From assembly GCA_021732995.1 (NCBI GenBank), contig JAKFWA010000070.1, forward strand, positions 1 through 64,000: 64,000 bases of DNA. The letters run 5' to 3'. A program made the translations under genes and the position numbers. This stretch comes from Planctomycetaceae bacterium (GTDB lineage: Bacteria; Planctomycetota; Planctomycetia; Planctomycetales; Planctomycetaceae). Positions within the stretch are counted from its first letter, which is position 1. Each line of letters opens with the position of its first letter. The notes under the pieces were generated by a model. It did not search any database, was not told the origin of the DNA, and was given only the letters and a program-made list of their open reading frames with translations. Of the stretch, positions 8,061-16,769 are shown piece by piece.

Positions 8061-8960
8061 TCAGGGCATGTCGTACCGATCCAGATAGCTCGCGAAAGAT
8101 TCCGCGTAGACGGCCAAACGAGTCCAGCGGGACTCCGCTTCGGTCACTCGTGCCTGGTGGAATGTCAGCGTGAAGCGCACCGTGCAACAGTCGTCATCAA
8201 GCTCCTGCATTCCCACCGCTCGCGAACCATAGATGCCAATGTCCGCGATCAGTTCCGGCTCTTTCGACAGAGCCGACTCGCGGACGAACTTGATCCAAAG
8301 TCCACGGGAATGTTGCTGCTGAAGCCACTGCCGAAGTGGTTCCACCGGCCAGACCTCACTCAATGGCCACAGTTCGTCGGCAATGATCGCGATGCGCTCG
8401 ATGTTGAGTAGCTCGGCATCATGCAATTCAAAATTGACGGCCATGCTCTTCCGGCCCGGCTCGTCCTGCCAGTAGTTCTCGTTCTTCACCCAGGCCACCG
8501 AGCGATACAGGTGCAAGCCGGGACTGCGAAGCAATCGTTCGTAAAGAATCCGCCAGGTTTCGGTCCCTTCAAACACAAACGTCCCCGAAGCAATCGTCGT
8601 CGCCTGGCGGTTCAGTTCGTCAAAATGCTCCAACGCAATTTCACGGTAGATGGGATCGGGATTGCGGCTGGCGGCCAGCAACGACTCGGACATTGCTCGG
8701 TATCGTTGAAACATGGCGGCGTCTCGTGCCAACACGAACGGCGTCTCCAAGTGTGACGTCACCGACGCAGTTGCTGCTCGATGGCTGTTGGCGACCGTCA
8801 AACCCAACAGAATGCTGACCAAGAGTCCGACGACCGCGATTGCTCCTGAAGGCGGCAACAACAGCCAGCCCAAAAAGACCGCGCCACAACCCGCCAGCGC
8901 CACGCCGAGCGGATGCGTCAGCCAAGGAATCCAATGAAGAGCGGACTTCGATTTCGCCAT
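8061..8960 (-). CDS. two-TM membrane protein with cytosolic domain, unknown function
   Basis: This protein has 299 residues from an ATG at 8960. Two adjacent hydrophobic segments at about residues 17-57 (WLTHPLGVALAGCGAVFLGW, then AIAVVGLLVSILLGLTVA) anchor it, leaving about 240 residues in the cytoplasm. The soluble part contains FEGTETWRILYERLLRSPG and a DIGIYGSRAVGMQELDDD segment; these are not diagnostic of a family I can name with confidence. The gene lies 203 bp downstream of the DUF3732 ABC ATPase and 53 bp upstream of the PLP enzyme. A membrane anchor plus sensor-like domain beside a lone metabolic enzyme is a layout also seen in defence islands, but that is only a suggestion here. 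Confidence 0.7.
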   Translation of the reverse strand: MAKSKSALHWIPWLTHPLGVALAGCGAVFLGWLLLPPSGAIAVVGLLVSILLGLTVANSHRAATASVTSHLETPFVLARDAAMFQRYRAMSESLLAASRNPDPIYREIALEHFDELNRQATTIASGTFVFEGTETWRILYERLLRSPGLHLYRSVAWVKNENYWQDEPGRKSMAVNFELHDAELLNIERIAIIADELWPLSEVWPVEPLRQWLQQQHSRGLWIKFVRESALSKEPELIADIGIYGSRAVGMQELDDDCCTVRFTLTFHQARVTEAESRWTRLAVYAESFASYLDRYDMP

Positions 8961-9163
8961 TTCCCGACAGTATTACGGTTCTGCGGGCATCGCAAGTTGT
9001 CATCGGACGGACTGGGATGACCAATACGCGCCAACATCGCAGACGAGGTTTCTCCAAGTCGAACGTGTTTCAGATGTCGGCGTTTTCTTGGGCTGAGAGA
9101 TTTTCCAGACAGTGTCTGTAAAATTTGCGGGCACGATTGGGAAATCGAGAACTCCGACGGCGA

Positions 9164-11215
9164 TCACGCATTTTCTGAACCCGGTTGGGTGGGCGAGTCT
9201 AGTGATGGATCGGATGGAGGTCCGACTTCGCTCGGAATCCAGTCCACTGGCACGAGCTTCGTTCCATCCCTCCATTCGTCCGCAAGAACAACACCAGTAA
9301 GATTGCCCCAGACGGACTCGGATGCGTGGTCTAAGACGATCACTTGCAGTTGCCCGTTTGTGGTATCAACGACTTCCCCAAGCACCTTGAAGGTGGCACG
9401 AACTGCGGCAACATCCTCATCTGGCACTTGAGGGTCGAGCGGTTCATCAGACTTTTTCTCGGCCAAGCGTCTTGGAAAGTAGACTTGGCTCGGTTGGTCC
9501 ATGACCAAAAAGCTTGGTACGGGACTGTGGTCTTGTTTGAGAAAGAACTGGTGGAGACCGAGCATCATTGCAACATGGTATGAAAGCCAGTTTGACCCGC
9601 TGCCAATCTCGTAGAGGTAGTCGAAGCGACCGTCCTTTCCACCGACCTTGATCGTGAGGTCCGAGATTTCAAGGGAAACCGGATCGTCTTTGCGATCATT
9701 GTCCAGTTGCGGGAGTAATCGACCAGCGTTTGTGTTGATAGTCGCCAGAGCGATCTCAGTCTTCTGTTTTGTATTCAACCCTTTGAGCCGTCGCTCCAAG
9801 ACATTCAGATCACTTTGAAGCCGCGTCACTTCGTCTGTGAGTGAGGAATCAACGTCGAGCATTCGGTGTAGCTTGAGAGACTGGTCGAGCCCACCGACGA
9901 ACCGGGCCGCGTCCTGAAGACGAAACTGGGCATTGCGAGCGGACTCCGACGCTTGAGTCAATTCGCGGCGACGAATCTGAATCGCCCGCAGGGTTTCGAC
10001 CTCGGCATCAAGCTCGTTCCTCAGTCGTGCGAGTTCCCGATCCACCACAACGGGAATCTCGACCGATTGATTCGCGGCCGATTCAAAAGCTTTGGCCGAC
10101 TGCGCGAGGTGATTCACGGCTTCAGTTGCGTTTGGTATATCGCTTCCACAAATCGGACAATTCGGCGCGGCCACTCCGCGTTCAGCGAGCCATGTGCTGA
10201 TCTTCAGCCTATCGCGTTGAACTCGCATCGCGTTGCCATATCCCTCAGCGCTGCTCTTGATGCGTTCGACCTCACTGAGTCGTCGCTTCAGTGCAGAGAC
10301 TTTCCTTTCTTGCGTGGTCTCGTCGCGGTCTAGCTCCGCGAGTTCAGTCACAGCCGAACTGATGGCTTCAGCAGTGACCTCAAGTACGACATCGGTTCGT
10401 GCCGCAATTGCTTCAAGATCGCGTCTCAGCTCTTCGTAGGAACGGCCATCAATTGACTGTTGCGGCAGTAGTCCAAGTTCTCGTGCTTTGCCGTGATGTC
10501 CCTGCAAATCCGCGAGCCACTGTTGATTCTTCTGTTGCATCGCTTCCAGCACGCGCGCCTTTTCACGCAACAGTTTCGTGAGACGCATTCGTTCGTGCTC
10601 CAACGCCAACACCTCGGGCGTTATCGCGTTGAGGACGAGCGGGAACAAACGCCGGAGTCTCTCTCGATGTTCGTGCTGATTTGCTTTGAAGAACAACACG
10701 TCGTGATTTGCGATGACATTCTGTGGCTGAAAGTTGAACGCCATCAGATCTCGAAACCCGGCCGGATTATCCCAGGACTTCTCCGGTGCATCGGCGGTGA
10801 GCTTCAATCGCGACAACCCGCTGAGTGCATTCAGGCGTTGCTTGACCTCATCGACGGTCGTCATGCCGGAGGTCTGCGGTAAGGAGTTTGGAACGTCAAT
10901 GGCTTCGGGCGACTCCAGGAAACACATCGCATCGGCCTGCTTTTGCTCGCCTGGTTCCTTTCTCGCAAAAAGTTTTTCTCCTTCGGCGGTCTGAACGATG
11001 ACCCCAAACCAAGAGCAATACTCGCGAATCGTCTTGACTGGGATGGCGCAATCACCGGCTCCCAGACAATAGTCAATGATTGGAATGACGGCTGACTTGC
11101 CGGTTCGCGAGGCACCCGTGATCACATTCACTTTGCCCAGTTCAAACGGCAAGCGTCGGATTGCCTTGGTCGTGTCACGAGGCCAGAGAATGATCTCTTT
11201 GATTTGGAAGTGCAT
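9164..11215 (-). CDS. DUF3732 ABC ATPase of an ABC-3C system
   Basis: This SMC/Rad50-like ABC ATPase of the DUF3732 family has 683 residues. It contains Walker A GASRTGKS (34-41), a coiled-coil middle with a zinc-hook motif CPIC (353-356), a signature region around GSGSNWLSYHVAMMLGLHQF, Walker B VMDQPSQVYF near 572 and a terminal IVLDHA motif with the switch histidine. DUF3732 ATPases are known from three-component ABC systems predicted to act in biological conflict. The ATG at 11215 lies 8 bp after the middle-component stop; the frame extends to 11281, but the ATPase core starts right at MHFQIKEIILWP. It is the last gene of a tight three-gene operon (13001 to 9164). No typical transporter membrane segments are present, in keeping with a nucleoprotein rather than transport role. 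Confidence 0.9.
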   Translation of the reverse strand: MHFQIKEIILWPRDTTKAIRRLPFELGKVNVITGASRTGKSAVIPIIDYCLGAGDCAIPVKTIREYCSWFGVIVQTAEGEKLFARKEPGEQKQADAMCFLESPEAIDVPNSLPQTSGMTTVDEVKQRLNALSGLSRLKLTADAPEKSWDNPAGFRDLMAFNFQPQNVIANHDVLFFKANQHEHRERLRRLFPLVLNAITPEVLALEHERMRLTKLLREKARVLEAMQQKNQQWLADLQGHHGKARELGLLPQQSIDGRSYEELRRDLEAIAARTDVVLEVTAEAISSAVTELAELDRDETTQERKVSALKRRLSEVERIKSSAEGYGNAMRVQRDRLKISTWLAERGVAAPNCPICGSDIPNATEAVNHLAQSAKAFESAANQSVEIPVVVDRELARLRNELDAEVETLRAIQIRRRELTQASESARNAQFRLQDAARFVGGLDQSLKLHRMLDVDSSLTDEVTRLQSDLNVLERRLKGLNTKQKTEIALATINTNAGRLLPQLDNDRKDDPVSLEISDLTIKVGGKDGRFDYLYEIGSGSNWLSYHVAMMLGLHQFFLKQDHSPVPSFLVMDQPSQVYFPRRLAEKKSDEPLDPQVPDEDVAAVRATFKVLGEVVDTTNGQLQVIVLDHASESVWGNLTGVVLADEWRDGTKLVPVDWIPSEVGPPSDPSLDSPTQPGSENA

Positions 11216-11223
11216 GGCGTACT

Positions 11224-11721
11224 CTAAAAGCGGACGTAGAGGATCGACGCAATCTCTGGAATCGTGAGTGGCTCGCACCATCTTCCGAGCTTCTCACTTG
11301 CGGAGACGATGTGACGAGTCGTGTCATCCAGATTCGTTGGCCCTTTTCCGCGTGCGACCGAGAAGACAGTCCCGTATTCAGTCATGCTGACCAGCGACGA
11401 CGCAATGGCGACCCTCAGTGATTCAAGTGATAGGTCTCGCATCACATTGATTCGACCGTGAACCGACAACAGCAAGTCCTGCTTGCAGTGTTTTGGCTCG
11501 CCAAACTTTGCGGCGAATGCGCGGAGCCCTTTCTTGGTGGATGTCACGAACGACCGTGCTTCCCGATGAAACACGATCGGCAACACGAGAAACAACAGCG
11601 GGAGCGGCACGGGCTCGTGTGTCTGGCTTTCGCCTTCATACCCACGAGCGAATTGCCACAAAGCAACGGCACCGAGCGCTGGGTTCTGGATGTTGCGGAC
11701 TTCTGAGCTGAGTGAACTCAT
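11224..11721 (-). CDS. ABC-3C middle component
   Basis: This 165-residue protein matches the small middle component of ABC three-component systems by position, size and content: an N-terminal NIQNPALGAVALWQFARGY, then PLPLLFLVLPIVFHREAR and a C-terminal REPLT-like segment ending LTIPEIASILYVRF. The family is thought to bridge the ATPase and the large partner; this has not been tested for this protein. The start ATG (11721) overlaps the upstream stop as ATGA, and the DUF3732 start follows after 8 bp, so all three should be translated from one message in fixed ratio. Confidence 0.8.
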   Translation of the reverse strand: MSSLSSEVRNIQNPALGAVALWQFARGYEGESQTHEPVPLPLLFLVLPIVFHREARSFVTSTKKGLRAFAAKFGEPKHCKQDLLLSVHGRINVMRDLSLESLRVAIASSLVSMTEYGTVFSVARGKGPTNLDDTTRHIVSASEKLGRWCEPLTIPEIASILYVRF

Positions 11722-13001
11722 CGCTTCACCCGGCGAGCTTTTTTGGCCAGAAGAGCGTCGTAGTTGGGATGCCAACCAATTGCCGGATTTCTCCGCACCT
11801 CACCGCCGTCGTCGTCAGCAAGTCGGTGAAACGCACCCCGAATGAAATGCCGATCGGTCTCAAACCCTTGCACCTTGCAGTTGTGTAACATGCAGCGAGA
11901 GTTGAGATTCTGGCCACGATCTACTTCGGGGCGTTCTTTCAGTTCGGTATCGCTCTGCCGTTTGAGATTCTTCCACGCCAGTTGAAGATCACGATCAAGA
12001 GCGTCGAATGATGTGGAATGCACCTCTCCGCTATCGGCCCATTCCACGCGGTCCTGTGTTGCCTTGTGGTAGTCAATGATTGCGGCAATCTGGTCGTCGA
12101 AATCAAGATCAATGAGTTCAAGCTGCCGAACGAATGTCGCCGCGCGATGTTCTTGAATCTTGTCGTCATCCGGATCTGAAGCCATGCTCGCCAAGAAATG
12201 CCGCTCCGTGAGTTTCCGAGAGAATGCGAGGTATTCAACGTGAAAGTCATCCCAGCGAATCACCGCCGGAATGTCCTTCCGCAAGCGGTCATCCACTCGA
12301 CTCTTTACCCAGCCCTCCAAGTGGTCGGTGATGTCTCGTACTTGGCGAGTGTTGACCGGTCCTTTTCGGACTTCATCCTCAAGTTCGTGTCGCGGATCGA
12401 TGTCGGAGCAACGCAGTTGAAACGCCGCGATAATCGGCAAGACGACTTCTTTCGCAGTGAAGACAGCCTCAAGATGTGGGGCAAGCTCTGCGCTGACGGT
12501 TGCCTTCTTTGGAAAACCCGGACTTGGCCCCCACAGTTCCTCTCGTGCAGTTTGGAAAGCCGCCTTCGCCGACTTCAAATCCTTTGCATTGTCGAACGAC
12601 TCGGCGATTGGCCCAGAGAAGACTTTGGTGATGTAGAGTTCAAAAACACTTTTGGCTGGATCGACGAGCTTATCTCGCACCGTTTGGACCCAATTCGCGA
12701 AGGTCTTCCACAGATCGACCGATCGGTCAGAGACCGGATTCGATGCAACGCTCTTCGTTTGTGACAAATGCGTTCGATCTTCTCCATGAACCGCGACATC
12801 ATCCAACATTTCAAAACTCACCGAGATTCCCGGCCCGGCGCGAAGTAGCAAATAACAGAACCGCGTGTATTGAACTGAGAATCCCAAAGCCTGACGCGGT
12901 GCGGCACCCGCACCCCGGACCATTTGACTCTCGTCTGACCCGTCAAAGAGCGTCCGTTGTTCTTGGGGTTCGATGGAAACTCGACGACTACGTTTTGGCA
13001 T
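11718..13001 (-). CDS. ABC-3C large component with nuclease-like N-terminus
   Basis: This 427-residue protein opens the ABC-3C operon. The start at 13001 has AGGAAGGTG just upstream. After about 35 polar residues, FSVQYTRFCYLLLRAGPG and E64, D67/D68 and QTK (81-83) form an E-x(n)-DD-x(n)-QxK pattern like the PD-(D/E)xK fold of DUF4297/Cap4-type effector nucleases. The remainder (about residues 100-427) is helical and should be the ABC-3C C-terminal domain that contacts the middle component. The predicted role is the effector of a conflict system. The nuclease reading is by pattern only. It lies 225 bp downstream of the ParB-methyltransferase gene's stop-proximal hairpin partner region and may have its own promoter there. 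Confidence 0.75.
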   Translation of the reverse strand: MPKRSRRVSIEPQEQRTLFDGSDESQMVRGAGAAPRQALGFSVQYTRFCYLLLRAGPGISVSFEMLDDVAVHGEDRTHLSQTKSVASNPVSDRSVDLWKTFANWVQTVRDKLVDPAKSVFELYITKVFSGPIAESFDNAKDLKSAKAAFQTAREELWGPSPGFPKKATVSAELAPHLEAVFTAKEVVLPIIAAFQLRCSDIDPRHELEDEVRKGPVNTRQVRDITDHLEGWVKSRVDDRLRKDIPAVIRWDDFHVEYLAFSRKLTERHFLASMASDPDDDKIQEHRAATFVRQLELIDLDFDDQIAAIIDYHKATQDRVEWADSGEVHSTSFDALDRDLQLAWKNLKRQSDTELKERPEVDRGQNLNSRCMLHNCKVQGFETDRHFIRGAFHRLADDDGGEVRRNPAIGWHPNYDALLAKKARRVKR

Positions 13002-13190
13002 CGTCACCTTCCTACAGGCAAAATCACGAGTCCGCGCAAAGTCGGCATCCACGCCGACTCGGGAACATGGCGAACATGTTCTCATCGTTGATCAGACCAG
13101 CGAGATTCTAACCGATAATCCGGTTCATCCCAACTCGCACTGCGTCGAGTGGTAGTTGGCTGCTGTATGAAAGCTGCTGTGATATGCCTC

Positions 13191-13228
13191 GATTGAGTTG
13201 CTCGAAACGGCAACGAGCGAACTCAATC
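13191..13228 (-). terminator. strong hairpin over the methyltransferase stop codon
   Basis: GATTGAGTT (13191-13199) pairs with AACTCAATC (13220-13228), and GCTCG with CGAGC inside it, giving a 14-bp stem with one bulge. It overlaps the stop of the minus-strand methyltransferase gene. No T-run follows, so it may be a transcript-stabilising or processing hairpin rather than an intrinsic terminator. The rest of 13002-13190 shows no gene. Confidence 0.45.
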
Positions 13229-14666
13229 AAGACCTCATGGAAATTCGTTCGCCAGCGAATCGTGCAAACTTTTGGTTCGCTTCAATCCCGATGAATCGCC
13301 GAACACTTTCAACCGAGGCAACGCCGGTGGTGCCGGAACCACTGAATGGGTCGATGACCAGATCGCCGGGTTGGCTGGCACAGAGCACGATGGGGCGGAC
13401 GAGGGCCAGTGGGAGTTGGGTGGGGAAGTCGGGCAGGCGTTCACGGCTGTTTTCGACGAGACGGGGGATGCACCAGACGTTGTCCCAGAGTTTGCCGTGG
13501 GGGTTGGCTCGTGAGTCGGCGTATTTGGATTGGCGGTCGGACGGGCGCGAGACGGCGTCCGCGTTGAAGACGAAGCGGCGCGGGTTCTTGACACAGTAGA
13601 AAATGTGCCGCGAGCAGCGATTGAAATTGTTCGTGCAGTTCACGCCGAACGTCTCGTACCACTTGATCCACGAGCGGCGATGTAGTCCGGCCTCGCGAAG
13701 CAGCAGACCGAAGTGGTCGGCGTATTCGTCAGAGATCATCACCCACAGACTGCCGTCATCAGTCAGCACGCGAACGCACGCTTTGATCCAACGGCGACAC
13801 CATGCGAGATACGCTTCGTCAGAAAGTGAATCCGCCTTGCGGCCAGGACCGTAGTCGATGCCTTGGTTGTACGGCGGATCGGCGAAGACGAGTCGAGCCG
13901 TTCCAGGTTTCAGCTTTGCCAGTTCTTCGACACAGTCACCGTAGCGGATCTCCCAATTCGATTCGTCACGATGTGGACGCGCGGCCCGCGACAATCGCCG
14001 TTGCTCTTGGCGTTTCGATTCGCGGTCGGCTTCTCGTTTGGCGACGGTCAGCCGTTGCTCACCGGCTTTGACCTGTTCGTAGAGTTGCGGGGCGACCTGT
14101 TTCAATTGTTGAGCGGCGCGGATTCGGCGTTCCGAGACGCGATATGTCACCGCCACCGTGCCGCGAGAAGTCTTTGTTCTCGACTGCTTCCCGACCGATG
14201 TGATCGGCAAGCTATTGCTCGGCTTCGCCCGACCACGTCCGCCGGTCAGCCCACCCTGTCGAGCGCGTTCCCGCGTGGCGATCCGGCTCAGAATCTCCAT
14301 CTCTTCCCGTGCGAGGCACGCCCGTTGGTCGTCGGTCAGGTGACGGCGTTTGGTGGCCGCACGCAGCATGTAGATGACGGGATCGTCGCCATTCAGCGGT
14401 GCGCGGATCACGGGGACTCGTTTGATACCCAGCCGTCTGGCAGCCAGATAGCGGCTCCTGCCATCGACGATGACGCGCCCGGCGATAATCTCGATGGGAA
14501 CGCGAACACCTCGCTCAGCGATGTCCGCTTGGAACTCTGCATTCTGTTCCGGCGGCATCCGGGGAACGCGGTTCGCTTCGGGATGAAGCCGCAGTGATTT
14601 CAGGGGCACGAGTTTCATTCGGGTTTTGATGTCTGCGTTCGCGGCGCGGATTCGCAGTTGGACCAT
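13227..14666 (-). CDS. ParB/sulfiredoxin-like domain fused to DNA methyltransferase
   Basis: This protein has 479 residues. Residues 15-110 form a ParB N-terminal-like domain: LVPLKSLRLHPEANR, IEIIAGRVIVDGRSRYLAAR and the GDDPVIYMLRA segment. A basic linker with an HTH-like AVTYRVSERRIRAAQQL follows. The C-terminal half is an N4/N6 amino methyltransferase of the beta order: catalytic DPPYNQG (263-269) precedes the SAM-binding DPFSGSGTT (439-447). It should methylate adenine N6 or cytosine N4 in DNA. Such ParB-MTase fusions are common on phages and plasmids, where they may protect DNA from restriction; no cognate endonuclease is seen here, so it looks like an orphan. The start is uncertain: 14666 is chosen, 14618 is also possible, and an AAGGAGGG sits about 50 bp further upstream. 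Confidence 0.85.
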   Translation of the reverse strand: MVQLRIRAANADIKTRMKLVPLKSLRLHPEANRVPRMPPEQNAEFQADIAERGVRVPIEIIAGRVIVDGRSRYLAARRLGIKRVPVIRAPLNGDDPVIYMLRAATKRRHLTDDQRACLAREEMEILSRIATRERARQGGLTGGRGRAKPSNSLPITSVGKQSRTKTSRGTVAVTYRVSERRIRAAQQLKQVAPQLYEQVKAGEQRLTVAKREADRESKRQEQRRLSRAARPHRDESNWEIRYGDCVEELAKLKPGTARLVFADPPYNQGIDYGPGRKADSLSDEAYLAWCRRWIKACVRVLTDDGSLWVMISDEYADHFGLLLREAGLHRRSWIKWYETFGVNCTNNFNRCSRHIFYCVKNPRRFVFNADAVSRPSDRQSKYADSRANPHGKLWDNVWCIPRLVENSRERLPDFPTQLPLALVRPIVLCASQPGDLVIDPFSGSGTTGVASVESVRRFIGIEANQKFARFAGERISMRS

Positions 14667-14754
14667 GCTCGTCAGCGTGTGTGGAGAGGGGCGGGTGGTG
14701 CCGCTCTCCAAACCCTCCTTTCTGGACGATGACGGTTGGAGACAATGGCGATGC

Positions 14755-15060
14755 TTAGTAATGCTCGCCGTCGCCGTTTGATCCGTCTCCGTTGTGACTA
14801 CTGCTGTTGCTGGATTGCTCGAAGATCCACGAGTGGGCCTGGTCGCAGACCTTGGCCACCAAGGGCAGGTCATCGCGGCCAAAGCTGGCAGAGTCTTTCC
14901 AGTCGTCGCCGTCCTTGTAGAGACGGGAGATGGTCACGTTGTGACGTGTGCCAGCCTCCGTTTCATTCTGCCAGATGGCGGCGCGGATGCGGCCGAAGCG
15001 GATTTCGTGAACCGGACGGTTCTTCGCTTCTTTGGGTTTCGGTTTCGTGGCGGTTGCCAT
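14755..15060 (-). CDS. small conserved-type hypothetical protein
   Basis: This gene encodes 101 residues starting at ATG 15060 with AAGGAG eight bases upstream. The core reads PVHEIRFGRIRAAIWQNETE followed by a TISRLYKDGDDWKDSASFGR segment, ending in a low-complexity Ser/Asn/Gly/Asp tail. The compact core with alternating strands and basic residues looks like a small single-domain protein, possibly nucleic-acid binding, but I cannot name a function. It sits between the DUF932 group and the ParB-methyltransferase gene in the same direction. Confidence 0.75.
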   Translation of the reverse strand: MATATKPKPKEAKNRPVHEIRFGRIRAAIWQNETEAGTRHNVTISRLYKDGDDWKDSASFGRDDLPLVAKVCDQAHSWIFEQSSNSSSHNGDGSNGDGEHY

Positions 15061-15126
15061 GACTGAGGTCTCCTTCAATTGAGGAAAAAGGCTGAGAAAC
15101 CACGGCCCTCGAACGTCGGGGGTCGG

Positions 15127-15378
15127 TTACGGATGTGGTCGAAAGCACTCGCACAATGGCGGCTGTGAATCGACCATCTCTTGCAGCACGGAGTTACAGA
15201 ACCGGATGACGATGGCTCGTTGCCGAGCGGTGTCGTTTCGATTCCCCTCCTTTGTCATCGGTGAAAAGCCACCGCGAGCCAGCCAGTCGAGCAGCGACTG
15301 AGCCAGTTCTCGAACGGCTTCCCAGTCACGGATGCGATACGCCTCCTGCAATTGATCCCAGGCAGCTTGCGGGTCCAT
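15127..15378 (-). CDS. small hypothetical protein
   Basis: This gene encodes 83 residues from ATG 15378, preceded by GAAGGAGGG. The first 40 residues are helical (AWDQLQEAYRIRDWEAVREL, then AQSLLDWLARGGF), and the second half carries a basic TARQRAIVIRF segment. It starts 11 bp after the DUF932 gene stop, so the two are translationally close in one operon. I recognise no family. Confidence 0.65.
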   Translation of the reverse strand: MDPQAAWDQLQEAYRIRDWEAVRELAQSLLDWLARGGFSPMTKEGNRNDTARQRAIVIRFCNSVLQEMVDSQPPLCECFRPHP

Positions 15379-15389
15379 GCGTCCCTCCT

Positions 15390-16424
15390 TCAAGCCGCGA
15401 GGGCCAGCGACAGCAAGCGGGCAACCTTCGCATCGGCCTCGGCACGATCAGCGGCAAATGTGAGTCGCTGGGTCAGCCGCGTGAGCGCATCGACCAGTGC
15501 GAAGATCGTGAAGCCGCCCTGAGCACGGGCAATCTCCATCGCGTCCTTGATGTAGTGTTGCGGGATGTCTTGCTTCGACAGTTCCTTGGCGACTTCCTCG
15601 GCATCCGAGCCGAGCCGCGTGTGCATCGCCTTCTTGAGCACCTCGGCGAAGCTGTCGCGGCGGGCATCCCGCTTGGCGACCAGTCCTTCGATCTGCCGCC
15701 GAATCTCCAGCAGTCCATCCCGGACGTTGGCCGTGTGCTTGCGAGTAAACTCGACGACCTGCACCGCGTCCCACACGAGATGATTCGCACAGACTTTCTG
15801 AAACCAAAACGTCTGCATGCCGAGTGAACGGCGGCCGACTTCCGAGTTCCAGACGAAGAACCCCGGCGCGAACGCCTCGCCGTCCATCTCAATCCAGCCG
15901 GTCGGATCAATCAGGAAGGCGAACATGTCCTGCTCGCCGCAGTACAACCCGGTCCCGCCGTTGTAGGCGGTTTGCGGCGGCTGAAAGTCGGGCGCGGCAT
16001 CACGAATCGTCTCGATCAATTCCGCGTTCCACAGTCGCGTGTAGCTGACGCCATGCACGGAACGAACCGTGTGTCCGGCCGTCAGCAGTTGCACTGGTTT
16101 GTCGGCCTGGGGCAGCGTGTCGCGAAAGGCCATCGTCGCCGTGTCCGGATGGAAACGGTTGATGGTCTCCTTGCTGACGCCGGAGAGGCGGCACATCTGG
16201 CTGAACGACCAATCGTTCAAGCCCACCGTCTCTCCCTTGTCGAGCGTGAGTGACAACTCGCCGTCCGCCACCTGCGGTTGCAGGGTGTGCGGGAGTTGCC
16301 ACACGTCGGTCGAGTACTGCCGTTCCTGCCGACAATGGTCGTGCAGTTCCTTGAGCGTCGCGAAGGTCTCGTCCGGTCCGCGCCGGTACAGTTCGCGGTT
16401 GGCTCGATTCAAAGTGGCCATCAT
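15390..16424 (-). CDS. DUF932 phage/plasmid-like protein
   Basis: This 344-residue protein belongs to the DUF932 family (phage/plasmid-like TIGR03299 group), which is common on mobile elements and of unknown biochemical role. Recognisable segments are SFSQMCRLSGVSKETINRF, TAGHTVRSVHGVSYTRLWN, DPTGWIEMDGEAFAPGFFVW and FWFQKVCANHLVWDA, a typical order for the family. The C-terminal third is helical. Two consecutive ATG codons (16424, 16421) follow a GAGGAG; the second has the better spacing. A strong hairpin (16454-16502) sits in the leader. The gene heads a short operon with the small gene at 15127 and perhaps those beyond. Confidence 0.85.
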   Translation of the reverse strand: MMATLNRANRELYRRGPDETFATLKELHDHCRQERQYSTDVWQLPHTLQPQVADGELSLTLDKGETVGLNDWSFSQMCRLSGVSKETINRFHPDTATMAFRDTLPQADKPVQLLTAGHTVRSVHGVSYTRLWNAELIETIRDAAPDFQPPQTAYNGGTGLYCGEQDMFAFLIDPTGWIEMDGEAFAPGFFVWNSEVGRRSLGMQTFWFQKVCANHLVWDAVQVVEFTRKHTANVRDGLLEIRRQIEGLVAKRDARRDSFAEVLKKAMHTRLGSDAEEVAKELSKQDIPQHYIKDAMEIARAQGGFTIFALVDALTRLTQRLTFAADRAEADAKVARLLSLALAA

Positions 16425-16453
16425 TCGTCTCCTCGTAGAAAAATCGTGGGTGC

Positions 16454-16502
16454 CAGAGCCACAGCGTTCACCGGCACCCGGCTGGTGAACGACAAGGCTC
16501 TG
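16454..16502 (-). promoter_or_regulatory. two-part hairpin in the DUF932 leader
   Basis: CAGAGCC (16454-16460) pairs with GGCTCTG (16496-16502), and inside it CGTTCACC (16465-16472) pairs with GGTGAACG (16484-16491) around an 11-nt loop, with a 4/4 internal loop between. It lies 30 bp upstream of the DUF932 start. A leader RNA structure or an operator are both possible. The remaining 16503-16769 shows no gene beyond very short frames. Confidence 0.4.
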
Positions 16503-16769
16503 ACCGGCGACTTCGCGAGAAGTGGGAGACGATGGCCGGGAATGAAAACCAAACAGAACCTGATGGGCACCACCGCCCTCTCGATTGACGAGCCGACCGA
16601 ACGGCACGTCGTCAAGCGAGTGGCGGAAGTGTGATTACCCGGATGGAACTCGGGAAAGAACGGCGTGAAATAGAGAAGTTTCCGTACTACACAACCGGGC
16701 AAATGTCACGTTGCCGGTCTGAGCGTGTCCGCTTGCGGAGAATTCATCGGTGATTGCGAGCGGTTATCC

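Noticed and set aside
16542-16634. 30-residue plus-strand frame in the DUF932 leader
   Set aside because: Short, polar, no start signals; no reason to prefer it over chance.
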